Positions 12,182-23,252 of a stretch of DNA of 64,000 bases are shown piece after piece (the first letter of the stretch is position 1; the number at the start of each line of letters is the position of its first letter). The DNA lies in the NCBI RefSeq assembly GCF_964204645.1, contig NC_134032.1:13014275-13078274 (forward strand), read 5' to 3'. A program made the position numbers and the translations under genes. The stretch comes from Tubulanus polymorphus. Taxonomy: Eukaryota; Nemertea; Palaeonemertea; Tubulaniformes; Tubulanidae. The notes under the pieces were generated by a model. That model did not search any database. It was not told where the DNA came from and worked only from the letters and a program-made list of their open reading frames with translations.

Positions 12182-13562
12182 CCGCCGTCGCAAATAAAAC
12201 AATACTATGCCATTTAACGATGCTGCCACAACTAAAATTGGAAAATGATTACAACTTTAAGGCTGGAATCTAAACCTACACCGACACGAATATACAACGG
12301 TTGTGGCAATCACACACGGGATGATTCTCTGTCCATCGAAATCGGGAACAGAGTTTAACGATAATGCCAAGAACTTACGTACAATACTAATGTAGCAGCT
12401 ATTCATAATGAATCGTATAGTGCCCGAGTTGGAATCTAAATCTGGAGTTTGCGCCATCGTCCCCCAACGAATCAAAGAACAACCTAGTGGGATTTTAGAC
12501 TGGAGACGGGCTTTGGTCGTAGGTAAATCACGAATATGGCCTGGTCATAGCGTATAAGATCAACCGTTAACGATATTCTTAATCGTCGAACCAGTAGATC
12601 AGATATATACAGAGATCATGCAAAATAGGAGAAACGCAAAGTTTATTGATGCGTAATTTCTACACCATACCACCGCTGAGCTAAGGACAAGATTCGTCGT
12701 CTTTTATTTGTTACTCGCCATGGACAATTATAATCCGACGTGCTTCGAACGACGGACTTGCCCATGCGCCACGATGCGTCGCGTATAGTTTGTGAATGTA
12801 TAAATGATACGTGTATTTTATTTTTTTTGCTAGAATGTAAATATACTTATACTATCCTATACTAATATCGACGCGATCAGATCATATCATAAAAATAATC
12901 TAATATCAAATTACTACTGTAAACGTATTTGCACCACGCGAATTTAAATCGTTCTTCACGTGATAAACTGAATAGATATCTGTCGTCGTCTCCTTTTGTC
13001 GTTTAAACACTAATGACATTTTCTATATATGTGTATAATGTTCATCGTTTTTCCTCTTTAAAAGTGGCCCTTAAATAACGATATAGTCCTGTCTTCTATG
13101 AAGACAAGTGCATCTACGTTTAAGTAGCTGTCTCGGCATAGTAAACTCCGCATAAGGCGTAATACGAATATGTCTCCGATCATCACGAACCGCGTGTTCA
13201 AAGTATTTTGAGTTCACATTTCTTACCTTATTTCATGGCTCCAGAGTTATGATTCAGCATTACGGGGATAAGTGCTTTTGAGCCACCGTCATTGTGTTCT
13301 GCATATAGCTACCCAATTCTTTCCGACAAGTCGCCAGTGGCCGACTGAACAGGGAAGGCAAAATAACAATAATGGTTGATTCAACATGGTCGATTCGATG
13401 TCGTAGTCAATCGGCCCGTCATCCGGCCAAACCTTTGTGCGACGGCCTGTGATGTCATTTACGTCAGATTTCAAGATAAATTCAATAATATAGATTGAGA
13501 ACTTCTAATGTCCAATTCCATAGGTTCTCGCTTAGATTTGACTAGAGATAATAAGATAAAAT

Positions 13563-13761
13563 TCCACTATGTACAAATAAAAAGAATTCTAAAATCGATA
13601 ATTTATTTATTCAAAAAATCTAAAATGTAAAATACACGACGTTTCGATCTCACCCTAGAGATCATCGTCAGGGTGAGATCGAAACGTCGTGTATTTTAAA
13701 TTTTAAATTTTTTGAATAGATAAATTATCGATTTTAAAATTCTTTTAATTTGTACATGGTG
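13563..13761. repeat. 199-bp near-perfect hairpin element
   Basis: Left and right halves are inverted copies: gtacaaataaaaagaattc pairs with the right-hand end, and cgacgtttcgatctcaccc at 13638-13656 pairs with gggtgagatcgaaacgtcg at 13671-13689. The loop is about 14 bases (tagagatcatcgtca). Outer arms are AT-rich. No protein is encoded. The minus strand of the centre reads CTGACGA, a short stem-loop, then GAAAC, which resembles the conserved core of a hammerhead ribozyme. Confidence 0.8.
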
Positions 13762-16613
13762 GGTTTGTATCTTATTATCCGTTAGCCACGTTTGAGTGTG
13801 GTTATCGCGCTACTTGACTAGAGATGTCTTCATCTCTGCAGTTATCGGTCGTTATCTATTTCTTTGATTTCGATGATTCAAATTTTTAACGATGCGTATA
13901 TACGTAAAACCGCTACAGTTTTACCGGCCCTATGTTAAAGAATATTGAAGTCCTACTTTCGCAAGTTGTGGACTTACATATTTTTTCAGATCAAAAGTAT
14001 ACGATTTATTCGGAGTTTACTATATTTCAATTCTCAGTCACGTGACCCGAAGAGCGTGGATTCAAGATTACTTATTTTAGGGCGACAGTGATGTATGGAA
14101 TCGATAATTTCTAAAACTGTATCTGATTCAATTTCTTCTTATTCGAAATCGATATCACAAATATTCGTCTTCCTCTTTGGGTTCCGGGGGTTCGAGTACT
14201 GATGGGATATAGAGCCAGCTTTGACGATGAATTCTGTGAATGTTCGTCGTATATACATATACACATTACCTACATATACATACTGAATTGGTGCTATGTT
14301 CATTTCCTAGGACTCTACTGCATCCCCCGCCAACCTACGTAACGTGTTCTTATGTGAGGCTGACCGATCATCGAAATTCTTCAAATTTGCATCTGGGGCC
14401 AGTTGCACAGTGGCCCTGACTACGTGCCATTATTAGAAATTCAAGAGTAGTTACTTCTCGAAAAATTATCAAAATACTCTCAAAAGCCGGTTGACTTCTA
14501 GTTCATTTATAATTAAACTACTATTTTTCGATGTCAAATCGCGGTGAAAACTACCGCAAAGGGCGACACCAAATTAGTCAGGTCTGAGTTACGACTTAGA
14601 TTAAGACCAGTCTTCTGAGACGATCTTAGCTCTAGGGCACAATCTAGCGACTTTTTTGAACCAGTCGTGATTTAGGACCTCTTTTGGAATTAAATCACGA
14701 CTATGCGGGATCAAGCTTGGCCCGGGTTGTGAAATCTCCAGTAGTGAAATAATCGACGGCCTGGAACCACGACTGTAGCACTTCCTTCAGATGATATTCA
14801 ATGTTATGGTGTGAGTCTTGACGATCAGTGTTTTTGAAAGTGTACTGATAAAAAATGTCTAATGTCTGGTGTTTATATATATATATATAAAAGTTCATTT
14901 TCATTGAATAATACATGCGTGAAGTCCAAATAATCGTAATTTTAGGGAGAAGTGAGTTGAAAATAAACCATCTGTTGTTCGGTCTGTGAGATGATGACGT
15001 ACGGTGTGACGGGTGAATGGACGTATGGTCGCGTCTCGAACGAACATGCCTTAAGATGAAATGTTACATATTTTACGCAAGTTTTCCTCGTCAATCCACG
15101 TGTCACGCTATGTCATTGCAATTTATGTATTCACGCGCGACTCGTCGATGTTCAGGTCTAAGTCGATTTGTCTGTTAGTAAGTGTATTTTCGATGACCCG
15201 CTGTACGAATTCACGCATTTTGCACGATTATTTCTTTTTTATCAATCGTCGGATCGCAACGAAACGTATTCCTTGTTGTCGGTCGAAATATGACATCGAA
15301 TTCAAACTAGCATGGTCGTAGAATGATGATTGAAGCCACGTCATTGATCGAACTCGTTTGCAATGTCGATATTTCTATAGTGTAGTAGGGAAAAATCAGA
15401 AATAATACCTACCAGTGACGTGAGAACGCTACTGCGGCTATCGAGGATTCCGCAGGTTCACAGTCTTCCGAAAAACTAAAAAAAAAAATCAATTATCAAT
15501 GAAAACTATACAAAGAATTAAAGTCAATCTTATACGTATCCTTTTGGCGACACTGTTATATGATCGCTTTTAGATTCAGGAGCCTAAAAATGCAATTCAA
15601 AGTTCACTTGAATAAGACCGCCAAACCGACTGTACGTCGTACCCATAGCGGCGTGTCGGAGGCCCGCAACTCATCGGAGAGTGTCGTGCAAGCCTGGAAA
15701 TGGTTAAAACGCGAAAGAACCTGGATTGTTCACCAGCCTTAGAATTTTGCAACTTTAAAAAAGATGTATATTACCGAAATACATTGTTAACACGAAAGGC
15801 GTTATTTTTGCTTAGATTTGTATCTATTCACAACGAACTGCGATTTATGTTTTTGAAATGTGATTGAACTCTCGATGTGTGCGTTATAATATGCAAATTG
15901 GATGCTAGATGAATTATATAAAACCAATGGAATATCATACTAACTATTATTATGAATTCGGGTCGCGGTTGAAAAGCCACGACGCCGCATTGAAATAAAA
16001 TTATTCTTTCTTAACAGCAAAAACCCGACTGTTTACTTCTCAATGATCGCGGAATGACGCGAATTCACTCACACAGGAGTCCGCCATCGTGGAAGGGGCT
16101 GATCCAGAGCTTATATTGAGGGCTAGCACCCGATGAAAAGGGCAACTATTATGAAAAGAGGCACTTTTCACTTATTATTCAAAATTCATTTCGTTTTAGA
16201 AATGATACTTTTGTTTAGAAGAATTTCAGATGATTGTCTTGTAACCCTAGCCGAATTTCGAATCCGAATTTCTAAATCCGCCCCTGGTGGTTTACGTTCA
16301 CCGGAATGAAGAATGACATAACCGATGAGGATGCAATCAAGACGCAAATTCTGAAGGGACCACAGATTTTCTTGATGAAAGGTTTTCTTAACTTCAGTGA
16401 GAAGATAGGGTATTACGCGACCCAGGCCCCGATAATACCCCCTATAGACCCTCCTAGACGACCGTCTGGAATCGAAGTCTGTCTAAACCGTTAAGTTTGA
16501 AATTTGAATATATACATCTAGACATGACATTCATATTGTGTCATGGTTACGATATAATGTCTGTTTGACTATCATTTTCGTTTACGGTGACCTGATTAAG
16601 ACTTACGACTTCG
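13762..16613. other. Non-coding stretch with unresolved coding-like pieces
   Basis: A degenerate copy of palindromic family A covers parts of 14395-14715 (ggggccagttgcacag at its left). A short TA run lies at 14872-14889. Between 15060 and 15745 several open segments on both strands have coding-like composition but cannot be joined into a recognisable protein. AATAAA at about 15994 could end a plus-strand transcript. Confidence 0.35.
15553..15742 (+). CDS. Possible terminal exon, unknown product
   Basis: Preceded by a weak acceptor (cgcttttag), then open to TAG at 15740-15742 in one frame. The peptide is basic and includes KVHLNKTAKPTVRRTHSG and ends WKWLKRERTWIVHQP. A polyadenylation signal AATAAA follows at about 15994. 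I recognise no family and find no convincing upstream exon, so this may be chance. Confidence 0.2.
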
Positions 16614-18571
16614 CAAAACAGGTTTGTAGCGGCGTAAAAGTCTATTCATTTCAGGTTGATTAATGATTGAAATTTTATCAAAATAAGAGGAATGGAATTC
16701 TTACGTCATGAGTATTGTTGGTTCGAGGTGAAAAGAGAAATCGAGGTCACTGCGGATTCAATGTGGAATTACAAGACAACGTCAGTTGGTCGTCGACTCA
16801 TGTTTGGACTTATAGATATCGTTTGGACGCAAATAATATCGAATGTAATTTTTTCTGAATCATCTTATCATCAACATCTGTAAGTAGGGCACGGGACACG
16901 TATCCAATTGTGCATTTCTTAAACGTTCGAATCAGGAAATAGGGTGTATATATGTGTTTATATACCTTAGGCCTACGTTTAGACACGTTCCGTTGCGGTC
17001 TCTCCCGATTCTGGAATTTTCAATTCTAACGCGTTCGTTTCGACCGGAATGCGTTCTATTCCGGAATAGGGTGATCTGTGACTGGTGGTGGTGAGTTTGC
17101 AATCCGGAATCTGGAATTGCGACATTTACTGAATTGCTGAATCAAGTACACAATTCTGAAAATGCGGAAAATTACTTTAATCGTTTTCATAATTAGTTCT
17201 GGTGTTTTTATTATAATGACTGGATTTATCGCAACCCACTACCGAGGATCTACATCGATACCGAGCCTGCCATCCGTCACGACTCTCATTACCAGCACAT
17301 CTACTGACTCTCTGAAGGAGGTTGATCCCCAACAACGTCCATTCCCCCTAAATCCGCCACCGCTAGAGGTAATACCATTCCCGCAGAATCCATATCCGGT
17401 TATGACCGGCTTGTTTGTCGGTCGAACTGGTAACTTGATGTTCCAATACGCGGGGCTGTATGCTATTTCTAAACACTATGATGTCATGCCGGTCATGCCG
17501 GTCAATTTTGGAATAGCGACAGCTTTCAAATTAACGGCCCCCTCTATAACGCTTAAGAAAAATAGCGTCAAAATCGTGCTCTACGAAAAAGGCGCGTGTA
17601 AATTCGATCCCAGGTTTTTCAATTTAAACATCACCGGTGTGTTCGCCAGCCGTGTCTGGGGTTATTTACAGTCGTGGAAATATTTTCAAAATGAAACCGA
17701 CGAAATTCGTAAACAATTCACGTTCCGAAAACACATAAAAAAGGCCGCCGAAAATTTCGTACAGCGTAGCGCGTACAATCTTTCATTGCTCACTAGCGCC
17801 AAAATTACGACTATCGGCATACATATAAGACGCGGCGATATGACGTTAAAATACTTATCTGAGTACGGCTACGTCATAGTTCCGGTCAGCTATATAAAAA
17901 ATGCGATGGACCGCATGACGTCATTGTACGGTGAAAATCTACTGTTTATTGTTGCGTCAGATGATATTCGGTGGTGTGAGAAAAACGTACCCAGAAAAAA
18001 TGCGAATGTAGTTTTTTCTAAAGCGAAAGACCCGGCTTTAGATCTGGCTATATTGTCCTCGTGCGATCACGTGATCATTTCGACTGGTTCGTTCGGATGG
18101 TGGGCGGCCTGGTTAGCAAATGATCCGACTATATATTACAAGGATTGGCCGCGTAAAAATTCGACACTGGCACGACAGGTCAATCATGAGGATTATTTTC
18201 ATCCACATTGGATCGGCTTAACCGGAAAGTGAAAGACGTTTGCGGTTTTGATGGGCGGATCTAGGAATATTGGAGTCCAACCGAATAGAATGTGAATCCC
18301 TCGAACAAAGGAGCCCACGCCGAGTCGCCTCGGTGTTGGATTTACATCCGTAAAAAGATGCTATTTCTGAAATGATGAGTATCAAATGCGCTGGTTGTAA
18401 CGACAATAGCAGAGAGCTCATATACTATGCTCGGCAGCGATCATTCTTCCTGATAAACCGATTCCCCGTTTCCCAGCTTGTATTCAAAGCACACTTCTTC
18501 CAATAAGCCCACTTTGATAGAAATTAATGAGAAGGGTCAATCTTTAAAAACCCTGAGAGGCCAGTGGCGCA
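16614..18571. repeat. Tandem segmental duplication, copy A (carries GT11 gene A)
   Basis: The block shares colinear sequence with 19836-22628. Shared landmarks are acaggtttgtagcg (16619 and 19841), gttggtcgtc-actcatgtt, gggcacgggacacgta, the 5' leader with acgcgttcgtttcga, the whole fucosyltransferase ORF, the post-stop gtgaaagacgttt, and the distal aaagcacacttc with gagaggcc near the end. Copy A lacks the insertions present downstream of gene B. Confidence 0.85.
17162..18232 (+). CDS. GT11 alpha-1,2-fucosyltransferase-like protein A, 356 aa
   Basis: Predicted Golgi type II glycosyltransferase that would transfer fucose from GDP-fucose to a terminal galactose in alpha-1,2 linkage (family knowledge; substrate not provable here). 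Residues 6-25 form a single signal anchor, followed by a Ser/Thr/Pro-rich stem. The catalytic domain starts at the GT11 glycine-rich entry GRTGNLMFQYA (87-97). The GDP-fucose-binding motif HIRRGD is at 221-226. The conserved C-terminal STGSFGWWAAWL is at 307-318. Length matches FUT1/FUT2-type enzymes (about 340-370 aa). The gene is a single exon with ATG at 17162. It has a tandem paralogue 3.2 kb downstream on the same strand (20387-21472). Potential N-glycosylation sites include NIT (156-158) and NET (177-179). All family motifs are intact, so it should be active. Confidence 0.9.
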   Translation: MRKITLIVFIISSGVFIIMTGFIATHYRGSTSIPSLPSVTTLITSTSTDSLKEVDPQQRPFPLNPPPLEVIPFPQNPYPVMTGLFVGRTGNLMFQYAGLYAISKHYDVMPVMPVNFGIATAFKLTAPSITLKKNSVKIVLYEKGACKFDPRFFNLNITGVFASRVWGYLQSWKYFQNETDEIRKQFTFRKHIKKAAENFVQRSAYNLSLLTSAKITTIGIHIRRGDMTLKYLSEYGYVIVPVSYIKNAMDRMTSLYGENLLFIVASDDIRWCEKNVPRKNANVVFSKAKDPALDLAILSSCDHVIISTGSFGWWAAWLANDPTIYYKDWPRKNSTLARQVNHEDYFHPHWIGLTGK

Positions 18572-18849
18572 AAGAAATGTCATAGAAATTACAGCGTTTC
18601 AAAAAGAAAATGGAATTCGACATAATTCCGATGAAACGACGGATTTCAATTCAGTTATATGGTTTATCTAGTGACAATAGAAGTTATAGTTGCAATGTGC
18701 AGAGACAATAATATTTATAATAATGATAATAAAATAATTGTCATTTAGAAAGCGCCGGCATTTTAGTAATATTCACCATTGTTTTGATTTTAAGTGCCCC
18801 CTAGTTTGTCTCTTTTCATCTGTTAACTGATTTTTTTTGTAATAAAAAA

Positions 18850-19312
18850 ACATCTATCTGTTGTACCAGACCACGTCGATTGTCTGGTGCCGCAAATTAG
18901 ATGCCGAAAAACTTAGCACTGTAGATATCGATAGAAACGAACGTATTTGTACATATTGTAGTCTAGGTCTTAACAAAATCCATTTTCTTTTCGAATATTC
19001 CAAACTTAACAATGTACGAAAAACTTTCCTAACACCATTTTATGTAAATAGACACTTTTAAAATGTCACAATTACTTAATGCTTAAAATAACAATATCCT
19101 AATCAAACTCACTAGATTTGTAAACGTTGGCCTCAAGTTATTCAAGGAAATTGTATATTTAAATGTATTATCTCCATTACTATTCTATTCTATCAGTATT
19201 TTTGTTTTCTTGTTTTTAAATTTTGTAAATTATAAATTTCATTGTATAAGTTATTGTAACCTCTATGTACCAATGTTTTGGTTAGAGTGAAATAAACTTT
19301 CAAATTCAAGTG
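18850..19312 (+). mobile_element. 3' remnant of a non-LTR retrotransposon
   Basis: A short frame at 18861-19061 contains DRNERICTYCSLGLNKIHFLF followed by EYSKLNNVRKTFL. This is the typical cysteine-containing C-terminal region after the reverse transcriptase in several LINE clades (pattern RxCxxC...HFLFxC). Here the last cysteine of the pattern is Tyr. The rest of the ORF is missing. An AT-rich 3' tail ends in aaataaactttcaaattcaa. It is a dead 5'-truncated copy lying between the two duplicated fucosyltransferase blocks. Confidence 0.6.
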
Positions 19313-19494
19313 GTTTCAAACGCAAACCAAACGTTCGGCATGGCAGATGACTGGATAGATCTAGGAACGAAGTTGGTAGAATTATTGCGTGACCGGGCCT
19401 GATGTCGCTAGCACATTGTTCAAAAAGGAAAGATAAAGGGTTTTAAAGAAATAGCTTTTCAGCTAAAAATTTATTTCCAAATAATTCAAAATAA

Positions 19495-19700
19495 TGTTTA
19501 CCACTTGACTATCTGAGCCGACGCAGTTACTAGTAATTGGTACCGAGGGAAGCAACTGGGCGGATCTCGTATCCCGCTAGTCGGCCTCAGTAGCTGGGAA
19601 TTGGAGCGCTGGGCTGCGATCTCGGTCGCTCGCAGTTGAGTGTGTATAGGAGTCGGTAGGCGTTGCGTCGCTTGTCGGCATAAGCCAGCCTTAACAGTGC
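19495..19700. repeat. GC-rich repeat shared with 58 kb region
   Basis: The segment ending gcgtcgcttgtcggcataag and ccagcctta is the inverted counterpart of ggctggcttatgtcgacaag with gcaacgcgacgcctacc at about 58084. Both copies also contain degenerate 'gacgcctaccg' and 'ggcaacta' words. Probably copies of one MITE family. Confidence 0.5.
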
Positions 19701-20386
19701 TTGCTCCATATTAACTTAAAATTTGAATAAATCTTGAAGTGACATTTTTACCGTCGTGTCTGTTTGAGAATAGTTTCACTTTCGCTTTTAATCATTATCA
19801 GAACATCGGTAATCTGCTTAGACCCGTGTTCCCGCGAAAACAGGTTTGTAGCGACGAAGACGTCTGTGCATTTAAGAGAGCAGATCTATACATTCGCTGT
19901 GAAAAATTTATGTTCAAAAGTAAAATAAATCAAAAAGAAAAGGGGAAGGAATTTAGGTACGTTTCGCGTGGTAGATCACTACGTGTTCAATGCGTATATC
20001 CACAACACAGTTGGTCGTCAACTCATGTTTGGACTTCGCAAAAAATATCGGATTTAGTTTTTTCTGAACCATTTTATTATTAAAGTCTGTGAATAGGGCA
20101 CGGGACACGTATTCAATTGTGGATTTCTTGAACGTTCGAATCAGGAAGTATAAGGTGTATAGAATATGCTTAGACGTCGTAGGCCAGCAGCCTTCGTTTA
20201 GACACGTTTCGATGTGGTCTCTTTCGATTCTGGAATATTCAATTCTGACGCGTTCGTTTCGACTGGAATACGCTCTGAATATTACGGAATGGCGTAATCT
20301 GTGACTGGCGGTGCTGAGTTTATAATCCGGATTCCTTCGGACAAAAGTCATAACTTTTTACTGGATCGCTGACCACAGCCCGAATC

Positions 20387-21472
20387 ATGTACTCAACCAG
20401 GAAAAAGTGGAAAATTATTTCAATCGTTTTCATAATTAGTTCTAGCGTTATTTATATGATGAATGGATTTACCGCAACCCAGTGCCGCTGCCGAGAATCA
20501 TCATCGACGATACCGGACCTGCCATCCGTCGAGACTTTCATTAACAGTACATCTACGATGAATGTTGAACGTCAACAACTTTCATTACCCTTAAATCCTC
20601 CACCGCTAGAGATAAAATTCCCGAAGAATCCATTTCCAGTTATGACTGTCTGGTTTACGGGTCGCATTGGTAACTTGATGTACCAATACGCGGCGCTGTG
20701 TGCTATTTCTAAACACTGTGACGTCATGCCGGTCATCCCTTTCGATTTCAAACTAGCGACGGTTTTCGAATTGACAGCGCCTTCTTTAAAGCTTGCGAAA
20801 AAAGGCGTCAAAACTGTGCTCAAAGAAAAAAGCACAGGTAAGTTCGATCCAAGGTTTCGCAATTTAAACATCGCCAGTTTGCCCGCCTGTCGTATCCGGG
20901 GTTACTTACAGTCATGGAAATATTTTCAAAACGAAGCCGACGAAATTCGTAAACAATTCACATTCCGAAAACACATAAAAATGGCCGCCGAAAATTTCAT
21001 AGAGCGTAGCGCATACAATCTTCCATTGCTTACTAGCGCCAATATTACGACTATCGGCATACATATAAGACGCGGTGATATGAAGTCAACACGCTCATTT
21101 CGTTTCGGTTACGTCACAGTTCCGGTCAGCTATATAAAAAATGCGATGGACCGTATGACGTCATTGTACGGTGAAAAAGTACTGTTTATTGTTGCATCAG
21201 ATGATATTCCGTGGTGCGAGAAAAACGTACCCAGAAAAAATGCGAATGTGGTTTTTTCTAAAGCGAAAGACCCGGCTTTAGATCTGGCTATATTGTCATC
21301 CTGCGATCACATGATCATGTCGACTGGTTCGTTCGGTTGGTGGGCGGCCTGGTTAGCAAATGGAACGACTATATATTACAAGGATTGGCCGCGTAAAAAT
21401 TCGCCACTGTCACGACAGGTCAGTCATGAGGATTATTTTCCGCCATATTGGATCGGTTTATCCAGGAAGTGA
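20387..21472 (+). CDS. GT11 alpha-1,2-fucosyltransferase-like protein B, 361 aa
   Basis: Paralogue of the gene at 17162-18232, with the same architecture: signal anchor at about residues 9-28, Ser/Thr-rich stem, GRIGNLMYQYA entry, HIRRGDM motif at about 226-232 and the STGSFGWWAAWLAN motif near the C terminus. Single exon; ATG at 20387. Its N terminus is five residues longer and differs clearly from copy A in the stem and early catalytic domain. From about the middle onward long stretches are identical (for example PVSYIKNAMDRMTSLYGE). An N-linked site is created at NGT in the C-terminal region. All GT11 motifs are intact. Predicted role: Golgi fucosylation of galactose-terminated glycans. 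Substitutions near the motif I region (KSTRSFRF versus TLKYLSEY in copy A) may alter acceptor choice (inference). Confidence 0.9.
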   Translation: MYSTRKKWKIISIVFIISSSVIYMMNGFTATQCRCRESSSTIPDLPSVETFINSTSTMNVERQQLSLPLNPPPLEIKFPKNPFPVMTVWFTGRIGNLMYQYAALCAISKHCDVMPVIPFDFKLATVFELTAPSLKLAKKGVKTVLKEKSTGKFDPRFRNLNIASLPACRIRGYLQSWKYFQNEADEIRKQFTFRKHIKMAAENFIERSAYNLPLLTSANITTIGIHIRRGDMKSTRSFRFGYVTVPVSYIKNAMDRMTSLYGEKVLFIVASDDIPWCEKNVPRKNANVVFSKAKDPALDLAILSSCDHMIMSTGSFGWWAAWLANGTTIYYKDWPRKNSPLSRQVSHEDYFPPYWIGLSRK

Positions 21473-21726
21473 AAGACGTTTCCGGTTTTAATGGGCGGGG
21501 TCGGAGAAAAAATCAAGTGAATGTCCCGAACAAAGCAGCCCTCACCGTGTCGCCACGGTGTTAGATTTAGCCTACATCGGTTAGGATGCAATTTCGGAGA
21601 GAATGAGTATCTTAATGTGAACAAGTTGTAACGACATCTATGTAGCTGGCTCGATAAAAGACTACGAGAAATTTCGTTGAAAGGTGCATTGTAGGCAAGA
21701 AAAATGATTTAACAACGGTTGTCGCT

Positions 21727-21796
21727 CGGGTTCCCCCTTAGGCGAGCACCAAAAAAAAAGTTTTTTTTTACGGCGCGCCTAAAAAGGGGGAACCCG
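21727..21796. repeat. Hairpin with C-rich/G-rich arms
   Basis: cgggttcccccttaggcg at the left pairs with cgcctaaaaagggggaaccc at the right, around a loop of A and T runs. It looks like the core of a small foldback element inserted 3' of fucosyltransferase B. Confidence 0.65.
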
Positions 21797-21954
21797 AACG
21801 ATTCGTTTTATATGGCCAGATTTTAGGCGAACGGGGGACACTATGAAACAATAAAGCAACAGTTTTAAATACGGGGAACGATCATACCGGCAATTTCAAC
21901 CATTTTCAACACGTGAAAAAAAAACGCTTGGAAAGAGGTTAATTGAGTAACATG

Positions 21955-22045
21955 ACAGTTACATGTCACGAGTTACAACTTTGCAACTGATTGCGTTTAC
22001 AAAATATTGTATATGATTCGATACTTAGCTCCCCCTGGTGGCGAG
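21955..22045. repeat. Solitary relative of the 154-bp repeat
   Basis: Contains gtcacgagttacaactttgc, aactgattgcg, acaaaatatt and then ctccccctggtggc, in the same order and spacing as the units of the 26887-27500 array, so it is probably a single diverged unit plus the start of the next. Confidence 0.55.
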
Positions 22046-22245
22046 AACATGAAATTGGGTAATCCCAATTCAACGTGAGATGTATCCTATGACAGTGCTA
22101 ATGATAATCAAATATATATCAAGATTATAATGCAAGCTTTTGATATTTTCCTTGGTACTTTAATTGATAGAAGCGTCTTCAAAAATTGCCGATTCCAGCG
22201 AACAACAATGTATGCATCAGTCAGCTTAACTGTTTATAGGCTGCA

Positions 22246-22385
22246 GGGGCCGGTCCCTAGTCAAGACTTAAGACCAAAAGTGGTATTAAACCTTAAGACT
22301 GGTCTTAAGTTGTTAGATTGGCTATAAAACTAAGTTTGTCTTAGACCGCGGTCTTAAGTCTAAGCCAGTCTATGGAACCGGCCCT
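22246..22385. mobile_element. Palindromic MITE family A, copy
   Basis: Starts ggggccggt and ends accggccc. The two halves are inverted versions of each other built around 'gacttaagacc' and 'ggtcttaagtc'. A central 'gttagattggctata' is shared with the copies at 23696, 34632, 49111, 55623, 58378, 59221 and 60923. It has no coding capacity and a length of about 140 bp. Confidence 0.8.
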
Positions 22386-22867
22386 TGGTGTGTCTAGGGT
22401 GGAAGCCAAATACCAAGACAATCAGCGTTTTCAATAATTGGATTCCGTTCCACAGTTCTTTGCTCGGCAACGGTTGCGCGAGTGTTGAACCACGTTTCTC
22501 CCTGAAAAAATCGTTTCCCCGTTTCCCATATTGTATTCTAAGCACACTTCCTCCAATACACTCAAGCCCGCTTTAATCGAAATTAATGAAAAGGGTCATT
22601 CTTCATAATCCCCGAGAGGCCCGTGGTGAAATTAAACAGCAAAAAATGTATCGAAAAAAAATTGTGTAGTTAAACAGTTGTAACGACGGAAAGTATAAAT
22701 GGCGACCATATAATTTTCAGGGCATAATTAAATCATCATGCCCTAAACGCCAACATGGGGTTGATCAATTTCATCTTTTTTTCGTTCTTAATTACCAGAA
22801 TGCGATTATGATATCACGATTTTTGATGCAGACCAGATACGTAGCGGTAAAAAACAACGTATCAGAG

Positions 22868-23180
22868 GCGCATTTGTTTGAAATCGGTTTATAGGAAACA
22901 CGTCTTTGTTCATGCCGTTTTACAAACCGGTTCGCATAAACCGGCATCTTTGTTCAGGCGTAAACCTAAAGGTTTCCGAAAACCGACTTAACGCGTTGCG
23001 AGCGGTTCGCAACATCGAACCGACTTTTCCAACATGGCCAAATAAGGAAAATTCCGCGGTCAGCTGACTCAAACCGAATTCTCGTTCTGTCGCATTTGTT
23101 TGCTCTACCGCAAACCGGTTTATGACGCAATAAAACCGATATAAACCGGTTTTATAGAAACCGATTTCAAACAAATGCGC
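22868..23180. mobile_element. MITE with long terminal inverted repeats (313 bp)
   Basis: gcgcatttgtttgaaatcgg at the left is repeated in perfect inverted form (ccgatttcaaacaaatgcgc) at the right. Inner sequences also pair (aaaccggttt on both sides). No transposase is encoded. Confidence 0.8.
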
Positions 23181-23252
23181 TTCCGATTGGCTAGATACAT
23201 AGACTGGTGCCAGTGGCGACCCGTCCACCCAAGAAATCTTGGGCAATGTAAT

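Larger units (their letters stand above)
9891..13562. other. Mostly non-coding stretch with one weak coding-like patch
   Basis: Apart from the family E element, no known gene is recognised. An exon-like segment at 11612-11649 is bounded by a 'ttcttttag' acceptor and a 'gtatgt' donor. A 76-codon open frame starts at the ATG at 11951. The rest, including 12200-13560, shows no coding signal. Confidence 0.35.
19836..22628. repeat. Tandem segmental duplication, copy B (carries GT11 gene B)
   Basis: Colinear with 16614-18571. It is longer because the 3' flank after about 21640 has been interrupted by three insertions: a hairpin at 21727-21796, a relative of the 154-bp repeat at 21955-22045, and palindromic family A at 22246-22385. 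The duplicated flank resumes at about 22505 (cgtttccccgtttccca). Confidence 0.85.

Noticed and set aside
17162-21472. GT11 genes as bacterial transfer or contamination
   Set aside because: Both have a signal anchor and stem of animal Golgi enzymes and lie in typical animal DNA; GT11 enzymes are normal in animals.
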